Source: Aquisalimonas sp007126095
GTDB taxonomy: Bacteria; Pseudomonadota; Gammaproteobacteria; Nitrococcales; Aquisalimonadaceae
Reading direction: 5' to 3'
Assembly: GCF_048323695.1 (NCBI RefSeq)
Contig: NZ_JBLWFT010000001.1
Location: forward strand, 682,001-746,000
DNA: 64,000 nt
This document shows positions 46,620 through 56,269 of the stretch, piece after piece. Position numbers and translations under genes: made by a program. The notes under the pieces are model-generated. The model made no database searches and had not been told where the DNA came from. It saw only the letters and a program-made list of their open reading frames with translations. Every line of letters starts with the position of its first letter. Position 1 is the stretch's first letter.

Positions 46620-47315
46620 TTGATCACGCACCGCCCCGCGAGACCGATTGCAGTCGTGATGGCCCTTCTACTGATCCTGGCTTCCCCCGGGACGGTGGCC
46701 TCGTCGACTCAAACGGCCTGGCATGAGCTGGAGGCGACCGCCGACGCCGGTGCCCACCATGCTTGGTACTGGACTGCGGGCTGGAGCGCGTTCCACGGCG
46801 CCAACCTCGGCTACAGCCTGTACCAGGCGAGCGAGAGCAACTCCGCGGCGACGCGCTTTGATGCCCGCATCAACAGCGTGAAATCCGTGCTCGCCCTGGG
46901 CACGCTGGCCCTGAACCCGCCCCCCCATGGCGTCGCCCGCGAGCGGATTGCGGAACTCTCAGCGCGCCGGGACCGCGAACCGGACGCACTGCACCGCGCA
47001 CGCTACACGCTGCGGATCAGCGCCCTGGAAGAGCAGCACCGCCGGCGCCCGGGCGCACTCACCGGACCCGCCCTGGTGAACGTCACCGCCGGGGGAATCA
47101 TCGCATTTGCCGACGACCGCCCGGCTGACGGCATCCGGAATGCCGCACTGGGCATGCTCGTGTCCGGCCTCCAGCTCTGGACGCAACCAACCACGTTCAG
47201 CGGCGCGCTGTATCATGGCGGCGGTGGCGCCATCACGGTGGGCAATGCACGCTTGCGTTTCCAGTATGTGACGGCCGTCACCCCCGGGCACGCCACAGCC
47301 GCCCTGCGCTGGTAG
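46620..47315 (+). CDS. Hypothetical exported or membrane protein
   Basis: 231 residues from a TTG preceded by AGGGAG, or 218 from the ATG at 46659. The start is a signal peptide (ALLLILASPGTVA). The mature part has Trp/Tyr-rich helices (HAWYWTAGWSAFHGANLGYSLY), a charged helical middle and Gly-rich hydrophobic stretches near the end. No family recognised. Codon use matches its neighbours. Confidence 0.65.
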   Translation: MITHRPARPIAVVMALLLILASPGTVASSTQTAWHELEATADAGAHHAWYWTAGWSAFHGANLGYSLYQASESNSAATRFDARINSVKSVLALGTLALNPPPHGVARERIAELSARRDREPDALHRARYTLRISALEEQHRRRPGALTGPALVNVTAGGIIAFADDRPADGIRNAALGMLVSGLQLWTQPTTFSGALYHGGGGAITVGNARLRFQYVTAVTPGHATAALRW

Positions 47316-47412
47316 GCGCGCCCACCGCTTTCGGCTAAAGTGTCCCCTATAAGAGACGCCGGGTGTAACCGGTTGCGGATCAAGTGCCCGCGACAGGCAC
47401 CCAGGAGGGCGC

Positions 47413-48234
47413 GTGGACGACAGCCGTCGGGAAGTACTTTACTGGGAGCGCCTGCGTGCGATTGCCGCCGAACACGGCGAGCAGATTGCGCGCATGTTCC
47501 GCCTGCGCCCGGGCTACCTGGAAGCCGACGAACTCGCCATTGTCCTGAACTTCGCCCTCGGCCGTACTCTTGACCCGCTGCACACGGAGGATGCCCCACT
47601 TGCTGCCGAGGCAGTACTGGAAGGTCTGACCGCCCTGCCCCCCGAATCATGCCACCCGCGCACCGCCGTGGACGCGTTGGTCTGGTACGACCGTGGCGCC
47701 TCTCAGGGTCGCCGCGTTCCGACGGTGGTGGCCCAGGGGGCGCTGTTTCAGCCATCCATCGAGCAGGCATTCCGCGACAGGCGTCGGGAGCGCACCGGCC
47801 ACAGCATGCGCTGTCTGGTGGAGAACCAGCGGGAACTCGCCCGGGCAGTGGATGGCCTGGTGGACGCACTGGGGGAGCCTGGCGGGAACCAGGCGTCCCG
47901 CTCAGCGCTACGGGCAAACATGAAACGGATCCAGAGCCTGCTGCGCTCCAGCGAATGGCATGCCCGGGCGGCGGCGGCCTGGGCGGTCAAGAACGGCTTT
48001 GCAATGGACGGAATCAGCCAGGCGCTGTTCCGGCTGCTGCTGCGGCCTCTGCGCCGAATGGGGCGTCTGATGACGGCCCTGGAGACGCACCTCGACATTC
48101 CGCAGGATCAACGTTGCTCACCACGGATCAACCGCGTCAGCCGCCGTGTTCTGCTGGAACTCATGGACGCCGCGGCCATCGAATGCGAGCTGGAGGCTTC
48201 CGGTTGCATTCCCGCCGGAAGCAGCACAGGATAA
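47413..48234 (+). CDS. Hypothetical helical protein, 273 residues
   Basis: Starts at a GTG after CCAGGAGGGC. Predicted soluble and helical with many Arg and Leu residues. Notable segments are ALVWYDRGASQGRRVPTVV and a basic LLRPLRRMGRLM. No membrane segment or known motif. First of three small plus-strand genes of unknown function (this, 48280 and 48506). Confidence 0.65.
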   Translation: MDDSRREVLYWERLRAIAAEHGEQIARMFRLRPGYLEADELAIVLNFALGRTLDPLHTEDAPLAAEAVLEGLTALPPESCHPRTAVDALVWYDRGASQGRRVPTVVAQGALFQPSIEQAFRDRRRERTGHSMRCLVENQRELARAVDGLVDALGEPGGNQASRSALRANMKRIQSLLRSSEWHARAAAAWAVKNGFAMDGISQALFRLLLRPLRRMGRLMTALETHLDIPQDQRCSPRINRVSRRVLLELMDAAAIECELEASGCIPAGSSTG

Positions 48235-48279
48235 TTGCCCCACCTACGGCGACCACGGACAGCAATAGGGAGCGGGATC

Positions 48280-48438
48280 ATGACCGAGTCAGATCGCAAC
48301 CAGGGACGCAGCCATCACCTCCTCCAGGAGCTCGAAGCAGCTTCCCGGGAACTCCACCACGCTCTTGACCGCCTGGAGACCTGGCTGAGCCACAGTCTCT
48401 ATGCAACTGATGACCAGGCCGAACCCGCGGGGCGCTAA
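48280..48438 (+). CDS. Hypothetical small protein, 52 residues
   Basis: ATG with AGGGAGCGGG just upstream. Amphipathic helix HHLLQELEAASRELHHALD with heptad-like Leu spacing, followed by an acidic tail. It could be a small coiled-coil partner. Follows the 273-residue gene by 45 nt. Confidence 0.55.
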   Translation: MTESDRNQGRSHHLLQELEAASRELHHALDRLETWLSHSLYATDDQAEPAGR

Positions 48439-48505
48439 GGCGCCCTGGCCCTGCTACGCTAAGTGACAGAGGCCAGCGTCTTGTCCGCAACCGGAGGTCG
48501 ACATC

Positions 48506-48703
48506 ATGACGCACTTCGTCTGTACCGTGGAGTACCGCGATCCCGAGTCCGGCGCCATGCACCACTTCGTGCGCGAACTCAACGCCCCGGATGGTGACGC
48601 CGCAAGCGACGCAGTCACCCGTTCGTTTCTCGACGAACACGCGTCGCATGGGAGCGAACTGGAGATCGCCGAGATCGTGTGCCGGCCGGACGGGGGGCAC
48701 TGA
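48506..48703 (+). CDS. Hypothetical small protein, 65 residues
   Basis: ATG preceded by CCGGAGG. A compact alpha/beta pattern: strand FVCTVEYRD, helix with DAASDAVTRSFLDEHAS, and strand LEIAEIVCRP. Acidic. No family recognised. Confidence 0.6.
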   Translation: MTHFVCTVEYRDPESGAMHHFVRELNAPDGDAASDAVTRSFLDEHASHGSELEIAEIVCRPDGGH

Positions 48704-48742
48704 CCGCCTCCTCGACTCCATGCCGGGTTGGGTGGACACGGC

Positions 48743-49012
48743 TCAGCGATCGCTCATCCGCTCGAAGAGCCCCGCATTAGGACAGAACTCCCGGTACCCC
48801 GTATCGGGGTATCGGCCGTCCAGCCAGCGACGGCACGAACCGGCGCGGGTACAGCGGAGGCATCGCTGAAAGGCAATATCGGCCTCAGGGGTCAGGCTAT
48901 CGCTCTCCGCTGGTGGAACGGTCCCTCCTGATACCGCCTCCCACATGCGCTCCATCAGCATTGCACGCTGGTCGGCACGCGCCAGTTCGCCGCCGTCGGT
49001 ATGACTTGTCAT
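48743..49012 (-). CDS. DUF6455-type small cysteine protein
   Basis: 89 residues. C-terminal motif FQRCLRCTRAGSCRRWLDG, then FCPNAGLFERM, giving four conserved Cys (C-x2-C-x4-C ... C). The pattern is that of DUF6455; a metal or Fe-S site is possible. It lies 45 nt downstream of livF on the same strand and could be the last gene of the liv operon. Confidence 0.65.
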   Translation of the reverse strand: MTSHTDGGELARADQRAMLMERMWEAVSGGTVPPAESDSLTPEADIAFQRCLRCTRAGSCRRWLDGRYPDTGYREFCPNAGLFERMSDR

Positions 49013-49057
49013 GATGCCTCCGCAGCCAGCAGCACTCGGTTTACCAATCTTCTCAGC

Positions 49058-49795
49058 TCAGATGCCGAGGTATGCCTTCTGTACATTTTCGTCATTGAGG
49101 AGCGCCTGCCCTTTGCCTTCCATGACAACGGAGCCGGTCTCGAGAACATAGGCATAATCGGCAATACCCAGAGCCAGAGAGGCGTTCTGTTCCACAAGAA
49201 ATACGGTAATCCCCTCGCTTCGCAGGCGGGCAATCGTCGCAAAGATCTCTTCCACAAGCAGCGGCGCCAACCCCATGCTCGGCTCATCCAGAAGTAGAAG
49301 CTTCGGTTTCGCCATCAATGCACGGCCAATCACGAGCATCTGCTGCTGGCCTCCGGACAGGGTTCCTGCCGGGAGCTTTCGCTTTTCCTTCAGGACGGGG
49401 AACTGTTGATACACCGCCTCCAGATCCTCGGCCAGGGGCTCCCGGCGGGAGCGGGTGTAGGCCCCAAGCATGAGATTGTCTTCCACGGACATGGGTCCGA
49501 ACACCTGTCGCCCTTCCGGTACCTGGGCGATGCCCGCCTTCACGCGTCGCGCCGGCGTCTGCTGGGTGATGTCCTGCCCGCGAAACCGGATCGAACCGTC
49601 ACGCGGACTCTCCAGCCCGGAGATGGTCCGCAACAGCGTGCTCTTGCCCGCGCCGTTGGCGCCCACCAGGGCCACCAGATGCCCTTCCGACACTTCGAGG
49701 CTGATCGCATCCAGCGCCTGAACAGGACCATAGAACGTGCTGATCCCGGAAATCTCCAGAACTGCCGGAGCCACGTTGGCACTGTCACTCGTCAT
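49058..49795 (-). CDS. livF: Branched-chain-type ABC transporter ATPase LivF
   Basis: 245 residues from the ATG at 49795, the usual LivF length; a GTG at 49879 overlapping livG's stop would add 28. GANGAGKS (Walker A), EGRQVFGPMSVEDNL, LSGGQQQMLVIGRAL, LLLLDEPSMGLAP and LVEQNASLAL are LivF hallmarks. One of two ATPases of the HAAT importer encoded here. The paa context suggests an aromatic acid rather than leucine as substrate. Confidence 0.9.
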   Translation of the reverse strand: MTSDSANVAPAVLEISGISTFYGPVQALDAISLEVSEGHLVALVGANGAGKSTLLRTISGLESPRDGSIRFRGQDITQQTPARRVKAGIAQVPEGRQVFGPMSVEDNLMLGAYTRSRREPLAEDLEAVYQQFPVLKEKRKLPAGTLSGGQQQMLVIGRALMAKPKLLLLDEPSMGLAPLLVEEIFATIARLRSEGITVFLVEQNASLALGIADYAYVLETGSVVMEGKGQALLNDENVQKAYLGI

Positions 49796-49875
49796 ACCGG
49801 TCTCAGCCTCGCCGCGGATATCCGCCACGGCACTCGCGTTCATCATTGTCATGGCCGTTACTGCTCCTGTTCCGA

Positions 49876-50637
49876 TCACGCCGCCGCACCAAGGTATGCA
49901 GCAATCACGTCAGGGTGGTTACGGATTTCCTGCGCAGTGCCCTCGGCAAGCTTTTCGCCGTAATTGAGAACGACGATATGCGAGGAGATATTCATGACCA
50001 GTTTCATGTCATGTTCCACCAGAACGACAGTCACGCCATCTTTGTTGAGGTTGTGAATCAGCTTCTCGATGGCCGCCGTCTCGTTGGCATTCAGACCGGC
50101 GGCCGGCTCATCCAGCAGCAGTAGCTCCGGGTCCGCGGCCAGCGCCCGTGCAATTTCCAGGCGCTTCAGTGCGCCGTAGGGCATCGCCGTCGTCTCGTGA
50201 TGCACATACTGGCCCAACCCCACGTACTCCATGAGTTCGGCCGCCCGCTCCCGGCATCGTTTGTCGGCGCGCCGCATGTGCGGCAACCGTAGCATTGAGG
50301 ACACGAAGCTTGTCGGAAGCCCCAGGTGGGCCCCGAGCATGACGTTCTCACGGGCCGTCATGTTCAGGCATAGCTGCAGGTTCTGGAACGTACGACTCAT
50401 CCCGAGTGCCGCTCTCCTGTGAACCGGCATTCCAGACAGGTCCTGGCCGCCGAGGAGCACCCGCCCTGTCGTGGGCTGGTATACCCCGGTGATCAGGTTG
50501 AACAGGGTCGTCTTTCCCGCCCCGTTGGGCCCGATCACCGAATGCACGCCACCGCGACTGACTTCGAACGAGAGATTCTCGATGGCCCGCAGGCCGCCGA
50601 ACTTCTTCGTCATTGATTCGACTTTCAGCATGCTCAT
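49876..50637 (-). CDS. livG: Branched-chain-type ABC transporter ATPase LivG
   Basis: 253 residues from the ATG at 50637, which overlaps the livM stop by 4 nt. Walker A GPNGAGKT, SRTFQNLQLCLNMTARENVMLG, signature MPYGALKRLEIARAL (LivG-type variant), LLLLDEPAAGLN and VLVEHDMKLVM. Second ATPase of the same importer. Confidence 0.92.
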   Translation of the reverse strand: MSMLKVESMTKKFGGLRAIENLSFEVSRGGVHSVIGPNGAGKTTLFNLITGVYQPTTGRVLLGGQDLSGMPVHRRAALGMSRTFQNLQLCLNMTARENVMLGAHLGLPTSFVSSMLRLPHMRRADKRCRERAAELMEYVGLGQYVHHETTAMPYGALKRLEIARALAADPELLLLDEPAAGLNANETAAIEKLIHNLNKDGVTVVLVEHDMKLVMNISSHIVVLNYGEKLAEGTAQEIRNHPDVIAAYLGAAA

Positions 50638-51650
50638 CCCAGCACCCTCCGGATCAGGCCGTGCAGCGTGGGCACCAGCCCCTTCGGCATGAAGATCATC
50701 ACCAGCATCAGCACCAGGCCGTACATGAGCCACTCGTACTCGGCAAAGACCACCAGGTACTGGGGGAGCAGGGTCAGCAGCAAAGCACCCACCACCGCTC
50801 CGACAAGCGATGCCATGCCCCCCAGGACAACCATGACGACCAGCTCGATGGAGTGCATGAATCCTGCCTGGCTGGGCGTGATGAACCCCGAGTAGAAGGC
50901 GTACAGCCCGCCCATGAGAGCGGCGACCCCGGCCGAGAGCACGAACACCAGGGATTTGTAGTGGTTCACGTTGATACCGGAATTGTCAGCCGCCACCTCG
51001 GACCCGTGCAGAGCGCGCAAGGCACGGCCAACCGGGGAGTCGGTGATATTGACTGCGATCCAGTACATCAGCACCAGAATGGCGGCGAGAACCCAGTACC
51101 ACACCAGTTCATCAAAGACCGTGTACCCGAAGACCTCCAGGGGGGCGACACTCATGCCGTCCGGTCCACCGGTGAGCCAGGACTCCTGCGTCAGAATCAG
51201 ATAGATGATCATGCCGAGGCCCAGCGTCGCCATGGCCAGGTAATACCCCTTGAGCCGCAGGATCGGCCGCGCCATGACCGCAGCAATCAGCACCACCAGC
51301 CCCACGCCCGCCGCCAGCGCAAGCAGCGCCGGCCAGTCGTGTTGCGTGGCGAGAATCGCCGTCCCGTAGCCGCCGAGACCAAAGAAGGCAGCGTGTCCCA
51401 GACTCACCTGTCCGGCATACCCCACCAGCAGGTTCAGGGCGATGACCACGGTGGCGTTGATCAGCACCAGAATGGCCATGTCGAACTGGTACAGTCCGTC
51501 AATGAACAGCGGGGTGATCAGCAGCGCCACCACCAGGGCAGCGAAACCACCGTAGCGGGCCGAGAACACCACGTCCTTCCAGGTCTGTACCCGGGCCCCC
51601 GGAGCGAGGGCGACCGCGTCACCGGTTGTTTCCACACTGTTGGCACTCAT
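50634..51650 (-). CDS. livM: Branched-chain-type ABC permease LivM
   Basis: 338 residues from the ATG at 51650 (GGGGAG upstream). Multi-pass, with the LivM motif LLVGYAGQVSLGHAAFFGLGGY and GSEVAADNSGINVNHYKSLVF. One of two permeases forming the membrane channel. Confidence 0.92.
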   Translation of the reverse strand: MSANSVETTGDAVALAPGARVQTWKDVVFSARYGGFAALVVALLITPLFIDGLYQFDMAILVLINATVVIALNLLVGYAGQVSLGHAAFFGLGGYGTAILATQHDWPALLALAAGVGLVVLIAAVMARPILRLKGYYLAMATLGLGMIIYLILTQESWLTGGPDGMSVAPLEVFGYTVFDELVWYWVLAAILVLMYWIAVNITDSPVGRALRALHGSEVAADNSGINVNHYKSLVFVLSAGVAALMGGLYAFYSGFITPSQAGFMHSIELVVMVVLGGMASLVGAVVGALLLTLLPQYLVVFAEYEWLMYGLVLMLVMIFMPKGLVPTLHGLIRRVLG

Positions 51651-51672
51651 CGTAGATGACTCCCCGGGCAGA

Positions 51673-52545
51673 CTAGACGCGCTCCACGCCGCGTTGACCG
51701 AACAGGCCACTGGGCATGAAGAACAGAATGAGCAGAATGAGCACGAAAGCGACGGCGTCCTTGTAATCCGAGGAGATATAGCCCGCCATCATCGCTTCGG
51801 TGATGCCGAGAATGAGGCCGCCGGCCACCGCACCGACAAAGCTGCCAAGCCCGCCGAGCACTGCGGCAACGAAGCCCTTGAGACCGAGCATCACGCCCAT
51901 TTCGTAGTGTGTGAAGGTGATCGGGGTCATGATCACGCCGGCCACGGCGCCCAGCGCACCGGCCAATCCGAAGCTCACCAGCAACACGACGCTGGTGTCG
52001 ATGCCCATCAGTTTCGCGGCGTCACTGTTGTAAGACGTCGCCAGCACCGCCTTGCCAAGCCGTGTGCGCGTGAAGAAAAGCCCCAGCGCCACCACGATGG
52101 CCACGGTAACGCCGATAACCCACAGACTCTGCGGAACCATGACGACCCCGAGAAAGCGGATTGGCGCATCACCGGTGAACCCCGGCATGGAGAAATAGCC
52201 TGTGCCCCAGAGCACCTGCGCGACACCTCGCAGGAAAAGAGCAGCACCGACCGTGATGATGATGAGCTGGATGGCGTCCGCGTTCTTTGCAGGCTGTATC
52301 CCACCCTTGTAGAGCAACACGCCCGTAAGACCGCCGATCCCTACGGCCAGCAACAACGCCAGTGCCATCGGCACACCCGCCGCCATGATGAATACTGCGG
52401 ACATGCCGCCGACCATGACGAAATCGCCCTGAGCGAAGTTGATGACGTGGCTGGCGTTGTAGACTAGACAGAATCCCAGCGCCACCAGCGCGAAGGTCGA
52501 CCCGATGGTAATCCCGGTTACGAGATACTGAAGAAACTCACCCAT
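51673..52545 (-). CDS. livH: Branched-chain-type ABC permease LivH
   Basis: 290 residues. GITIGSTFALVALGFCLVYNASHVINFAQGDF is the LivH start. Further on come TSYNSDAAKLMGIDTSVVLL and the conserved GGLGSFVGAVAGGLILG. Eight or so membrane segments. Follows the binding-protein gene by 66 nt. Confidence 0.93.
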   Translation of the reverse strand: MGEFLQYLVTGITIGSTFALVALGFCLVYNASHVINFAQGDFVMVGGMSAVFIMAAGVPMALALLLAVGIGGLTGVLLYKGGIQPAKNADAIQLIIITVGAALFLRGVAQVLWGTGYFSMPGFTGDAPIRFLGVVMVPQSLWVIGVTVAIVVALGLFFTRTRLGKAVLATSYNSDAAKLMGIDTSVVLLVSFGLAGALGAVAGVIMTPITFTHYEMGVMLGLKGFVAAVLGGLGSFVGAVAGGLILGITEAMMAGYISSDYKDAVAFVLILLILFFMPSGLFGQRGVERV

Positions 52546-52611
52546 GCTGTGCGTTCCCCTGGCAGCAGAAACACGATGCCCCGTGCCCGGACGGGCACGG
52601 GGGCATCGACA

Positions 52612-53766
52612 TCAGTCCTCGATCAGGGACCAGGTACCGTCCTTGATCTCCACCATCCGGAAGCTGGTCTCGATATCCAGGCCCATGTGGTCTTCCGGCG
52701 TCATGTTGAACGTCCCGGTGACCCCGTCGAAATCCGAGGTGGACTCCAGCGCGTCACGCACTGCATGCGGGTCCGTGGTACCGGCGCGCTCAATGGCGTC
52801 CACGGCGATCATCAGGGCGTCGTAGGCGTACCCGCCGAACGCCGATGGGCGCTCCTCGTATTCCGCCTCGTAGGCTTCCAGGTAATCCATCGACGGCGCC
52901 TTCTGCGGATCATCCTCGGGGAGAATGTCGGCGACCAGGATCGGAGATACCGGAAGGCGGACCCCCTCCGCGGCCGAACCGGCCAGCTCCAGGAACCCCT
53001 CGGACGCAACCCCGTGGGACTGATACAGCGGCCGGTCGATACCGAGGTTGGCATAGTTGCGCGTCACGATTGCCGGGGCCTGACCAAAGTCGAAGTTGAA
53101 GATGGCCTCGACGTCCTCATTCCCGCGAATGCGCGTGAGCTGCGCGGTCATGTCGGAATCATCCGGGGAATACGTCTCGTCCATGACGATCTCGATACCG
53201 AACTCGTCGGCCACGTCGCGGGCCTGTTCCCGCCCGGAGGCGCCGAAACCGCCGGTACCGGAGATGAGCCCGACCTTGGTGATTCCCCGGCGTTCCATGT
53301 CGGCAAACACCTGGCGGGCCGCCATGCGATCCGTCTCCGGCGTCTTGAACACCCATTCCTTGACCGGGTCCACCACCACCACGGCACCGGCCAGGCTGAT
53401 GAACGGGGTCTCCTGTCGCTGGAACAATTCCACCGCAGCCATGGTGGCGCCGGTGGTGGTACCACCGATAACAATGTCGGACTGGTCCTGAGCGATCAGC
53501 CGGCGGGCGAAGGTTCGGGCCTGCCCGGCCTCCCCGTGGTCGTCGTAGTACTGCCACTCGACATCACGGCCCAGAACGCCACCATCTTCATTGATCTTGT
53601 CCACGAAGAGCCGCAGCGTATTGCGCTGTGGATCCCCCAGATAAGATGCCGGACCACTGGCAGAGAGAAAGGAGCCGATTCGGACGGGATCATCGGCCAT
53701 GCCCTGAGCGGGCAGCCCAATCATGGCGGCCGCCAGCGCGGCCACCGGGAGGGTTTTCTTCATCAT
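52612..53766 (-). CDS. livK: LivK-like periplasmic substrate-binding protein
   Basis: 384 residues with a signal peptide ending near A24 (IGLPAQGMA). Two-lobed Peripla_BP_6 fold: PVRIGSFLSASGPASYLGDP, VIGGTTTGATMAA, and FGGYAYDALMIAVDAIERAG near the end. These proteins bind amino acids or aromatic and short organic acids. It starts 99 nt after paaE on the same strand, so phenylacetate or a related acid is a reasonable candidate ligand. Confidence 0.88.
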   Translation of the reverse strand: MMKKTLPVAALAAAMIGLPAQGMADDPVRIGSFLSASGPASYLGDPQRNTLRLFVDKINEDGGVLGRDVEWQYYDDHGEAGQARTFARRLIAQDQSDIVIGGTTTGATMAAVELFQRQETPFISLAGAVVVVDPVKEWVFKTPETDRMAARQVFADMERRGITKVGLISGTGGFGASGREQARDVADEFGIEIVMDETYSPDDSDMTAQLTRIRGNEDVEAIFNFDFGQAPAIVTRNYANLGIDRPLYQSHGVASEGFLELAGSAAEGVRLPVSPILVADILPEDDPQKAPSMDYLEAYEAEYEERPSAFGGYAYDALMIAVDAIERAGTTDPHAVRDALESTSDFDGVTGTFNMTPEDHMGLDIETSFRMVEIKDGTWSLIED

Positions 53767-53865
53767 GTTGCTTCTCCTCGGTCATTATGTGTCGTTGATC
53801 TCCTGGCTCTTCACGGCCCTGGGAGTATGTCGCCGAGCCACAGGCTGGCCGACGACGTATCGGCG

Positions 53866-54939
53866 CTACTGGTCGTAGTCGACCACCACACGACTCGAAA
53901 CCGGAAGGCTCTGGCAGGTCAGAATGTAGCCCGCCTCCACCTCGTAATCCTCGAGAGCGTAGTTCACGTCCATCTCCACCTCGCCTTCGACCAGACGGGC
54001 ACGACAGGTGGAGCACACCCCGCTCTTGCAGGAGTGAGGCAACTCGGCGCCGACACTCATGCCGCCGTCGAGGACGGACTCGGTATTCCTGGCCAGTTCG
54101 AATTCGTACCGCTGGCCGTCCACGCGCACTTCCACCTGCACCATGGAGTGATCGATGCTCGTATCCTGGGCACGCTGTCGCCGCCGCTCCAGCGCCTCCC
54201 CCGGTGCGGTGAACAGCTCATAGTGGATCCGGTCCCGGGGAACGCCGGCCTCCCGGAGCGTCTCCGAAACCGCCTGGATCATGGGTTCGGGGCCACAGAT
54301 GACACATTCGTCCACGTCATCCCGAATCCAGTGCTGCAGCAGTTCCCGACACTTGTCCCCGTCGATATGACCGTGGAACAACCCGATATCCGTTTGCTCG
54401 CGGCTCATCACCGGCACCATGGTAAAACGCCCCATGTACTCGTTCTTGATGTCCTCCAGCTGCTCACGGAAGATCATGTTCTGCGCGGAACGGTTGCCGT
54501 AGACCAGGGTGAAGCTGCTGCGCGGCTCCGCAGCCAGCCCCTCACGGATCATGGACATGATGGGGGTGATGCCGCTGCCCGCCGCCACAGCCAGGTAATG
54601 CTTGCGATTGTCCGGACTGAAACGCAGCACGAAGCTCCCTTCCGGAGGCATCACCTCGAGCACGTCACCGGCCTTCAGCCTCTCGTTGGCGAAGGTGGAG
54701 AACACGCCCTGGGGATCCCGCTTCACCGCTACGCGAATCTCCCCGTCCCGCGGCGCCGTGCAGATGGAATAGGTCCGCGTCACCGATTCGCCGTCGATAG
54801 TCGCGCGCATGGCAAGGTGCTGCCCCGGCAGAAACTCGAAGTATTCACGCTCTGCATCGGGAACCTCGAGCCGCAGGGACACTGCGTCCCTTGTTTCACG
54901 ACGCACCTCGTTGACGGTGAGTTGGTGATACTTGGCCAT
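53866..54939 (-). CDS. paaE: Phenylacetyl-CoA epoxidase reductase subunit PaaE
   Basis: 357 residues from the ATG at 54939, 11 nt after GGGGGAG. Ferredoxin-NADP reductase part with FAD motif RTYSICTAP and NADPH motif GSGITPIMSMIREGL. The C-terminal plant-type 2Fe-2S domain has CKSGVCSTCRARLVEG and a last Cys in LTCQS. It passes electrons from NADPH to the PaaA diiron site. Confidence 0.95.
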   Translation of the reverse strand: MAKYHQLTVNEVRRETRDAVSLRLEVPDAEREYFEFLPGQHLAMRATIDGESVTRTYSICTAPRDGEIRVAVKRDPQGVFSTFANERLKAGDVLEVMPPEGSFVLRFSPDNRKHYLAVAAGSGITPIMSMIREGLAAEPRSSFTLVYGNRSAQNMIFREQLEDIKNEYMGRFTMVPVMSREQTDIGLFHGHIDGDKCRELLQHWIRDDVDECVICGPEPMIQAVSETLREAGVPRDRIHYELFTAPGEALERRRQRAQDTSIDHSMVQVEVRVDGQRYEFELARNTESVLDGGMSVGAELPHSCKSGVCSTCRARLVEGEVEMDVNYALEDYEVEAGYILTCQSLPVSSRVVVDYDQ

Positions 54940-54980
54940 GACTTGCATTCTCCCCCGGCACCCGGGCGTCTGTGGCGCGC

Positions 54981-55469
54981 CTAGATGCACTTGAAATAGT
55001 CGAACGGCTCGAGACAGTCTTCGCAGCGATACATGGCCTTGCAGGCCGTCGAGCCGAATTCACTGGTCCTGGATGTGCGCTCCGATCCGCACTGCGGGCA
55101 GGCCACGGTGTCCGGTTCACCGAACAATGCGCTCTTGCGCTGCGCCTTGCCCGCCGGTGGAGCGATCCCGTAGGCCAGGAGCTTGGCGCGCCCATCCTGG
55201 CTCAGCCAGTCCGTGGTCCACGCCGGAGACAGCACCTCTTCCACCCGTACCCGTTCCACGCCCTGCTCGCGCAGCGCCCGCACAATCTCCATGCGAATGG
55301 CCATCATGGCCGGACACCCGCTGTAGGTCGGCGTGATGGTTACTGTCACGCCATCTTTCCCGTGTCGAACGTCGCGCAGAATGCCCAGATCCTCGATGGT
55401 CAGAACCGGAATTTCCGGGTCGGTGACCTGGGTCAGCCATTCGCGGATCTGGGCCTCGGAAGCAACCAT
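54981..55469 (-). CDS. paaD: Phenylacetyl-CoA epoxidase assembly subunit PaaD
   Basis: 162 residues from the ATG at 55469. The N-terminal DUF59/MIP18 domain has VTDPEIPVLTIEDLGILRDV and TPTYSGCPAM. The C-terminal zinc-like region has CPQCGSERTSRTSEFG and CEDCLEPFDYFKC. PaaD is needed for maturation of the epoxidase metal site. Confidence 0.93.
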   Translation of the reverse strand: MVASEAQIREWLTQVTDPEIPVLTIEDLGILRDVRHGKDGVTVTITPTYSGCPAMMAIRMEIVRALREQGVERVRVEEVLSPAWTTDWLSQDGRAKLLAYGIAPPAGKAQRKSALFGEPDTVACPQCGSERTSRTSEFGSTACKAMYRCEDCLEPFDYFKCI

Positions 55470-55479
55470 GATCACTCTC

Positions 55480-56241
55480 TTACCAGCGTGCGTCCGGATA
55501 GGACCTGGGCAGATGCTGCATCTCCGCCAGGATGTATCCCAGATGCTCGGTATGACGGCCCTGCTTGCCCCCCTGCTGCATCCAGCTCTCGTCCGGAAGG
55601 GTCAGGGTGGCCTCCTCCGTCACCGCCCGGACCCGGTCGTGCCAGGACCGGGCCACCTGCTCCAGATCAGCACCCACACCGGCCTCGAGCAGGGCATCAT
55701 CCACGTCATCCGGCGTCAGCATTTCGCCGGTATACATCCACAGATCATCCAGGGCTGCCTGTATCCGCTGGTGGCTCTCCTGCGTGCCGTCACCCATGCG
55801 GATGACCCACTCACTGCTCCGCCGTACGTGATACTCCACTTCTTTCACCGACTTGGCGGCGACCTCGCGGATCCCTTCGTGTGCCGAGCCCGACAACTGC
55901 TGGAGCAGCGGGTAGTGGTAGGCGTCGAACAGGAACTGCCGCATGATCGTGTAGGCGTAATCCCCGTTGGGACGCTCGGTGATCAGGACATTGCGGTAAT
56001 CGAAGGCATCGCGGAAATAGGCCAGCCGATCCGCATCCCGGCCCTGAGCCTCCAGTTCGCCGGCAAGGCTCAACCAGGAGCGCGCCTGGCCCACCAGGTC
56101 CAGCGCGACGTTGCCGGTCGCCATCTCTTCCTCCAGGACCGGCGCGTGGCCGAGCCAGGCCGAAAGCCGCTGCCCCAGGATCAGATCACTGTCCCCCAGG
56201 CGCAGCAGGTATTCGAACTGTTGTTGCTCTCGCGTGTTCAC
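55480..56241 (-). CDS. paaC: Phenylacetyl-CoA epoxidase structural subunit PaaC
   Basis: 253 residues from the GTG at 56241 (GGGGAG upstream). Ferritin-like helical fold related to PaaA: LLRLGDSDLILGQRLSAWLGHAP, ALDLVGQARSWLSLAGEL and VKEVEYHVRRSSEWVIRMGDG. It forms the PaaA-PaaC core but does not hold a working diiron centre. Confidence 0.94.
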   Translation of the reverse strand: MNTREQQQFEYLLRLGDSDLILGQRLSAWLGHAPVLEEEMATGNVALDLVGQARSWLSLAGELEAQGRDADRLAYFRDAFDYRNVLITERPNGDYAYTIMRQFLFDAYHYPLLQQLSGSAHEGIREVAAKSVKEVEYHVRRSSEWVIRMGDGTQESHQRIQAALDDLWMYTGEMLTPDDVDDALLEAGVGADLEQVARSWHDRVRAVTEEATLTLPDESWMQQGGKQGRHTEHLGYILAEMQHLPRSYPDARW

Positions 56242-56269
56242 TGCGCTACTCCCCTGCTGCAGCCCACCG

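Noticed and set aside
52549..54984. 811-codon plus-strand frame opposite livK and paaE
   Set aside because: Antisense shadow without recognisable domains.
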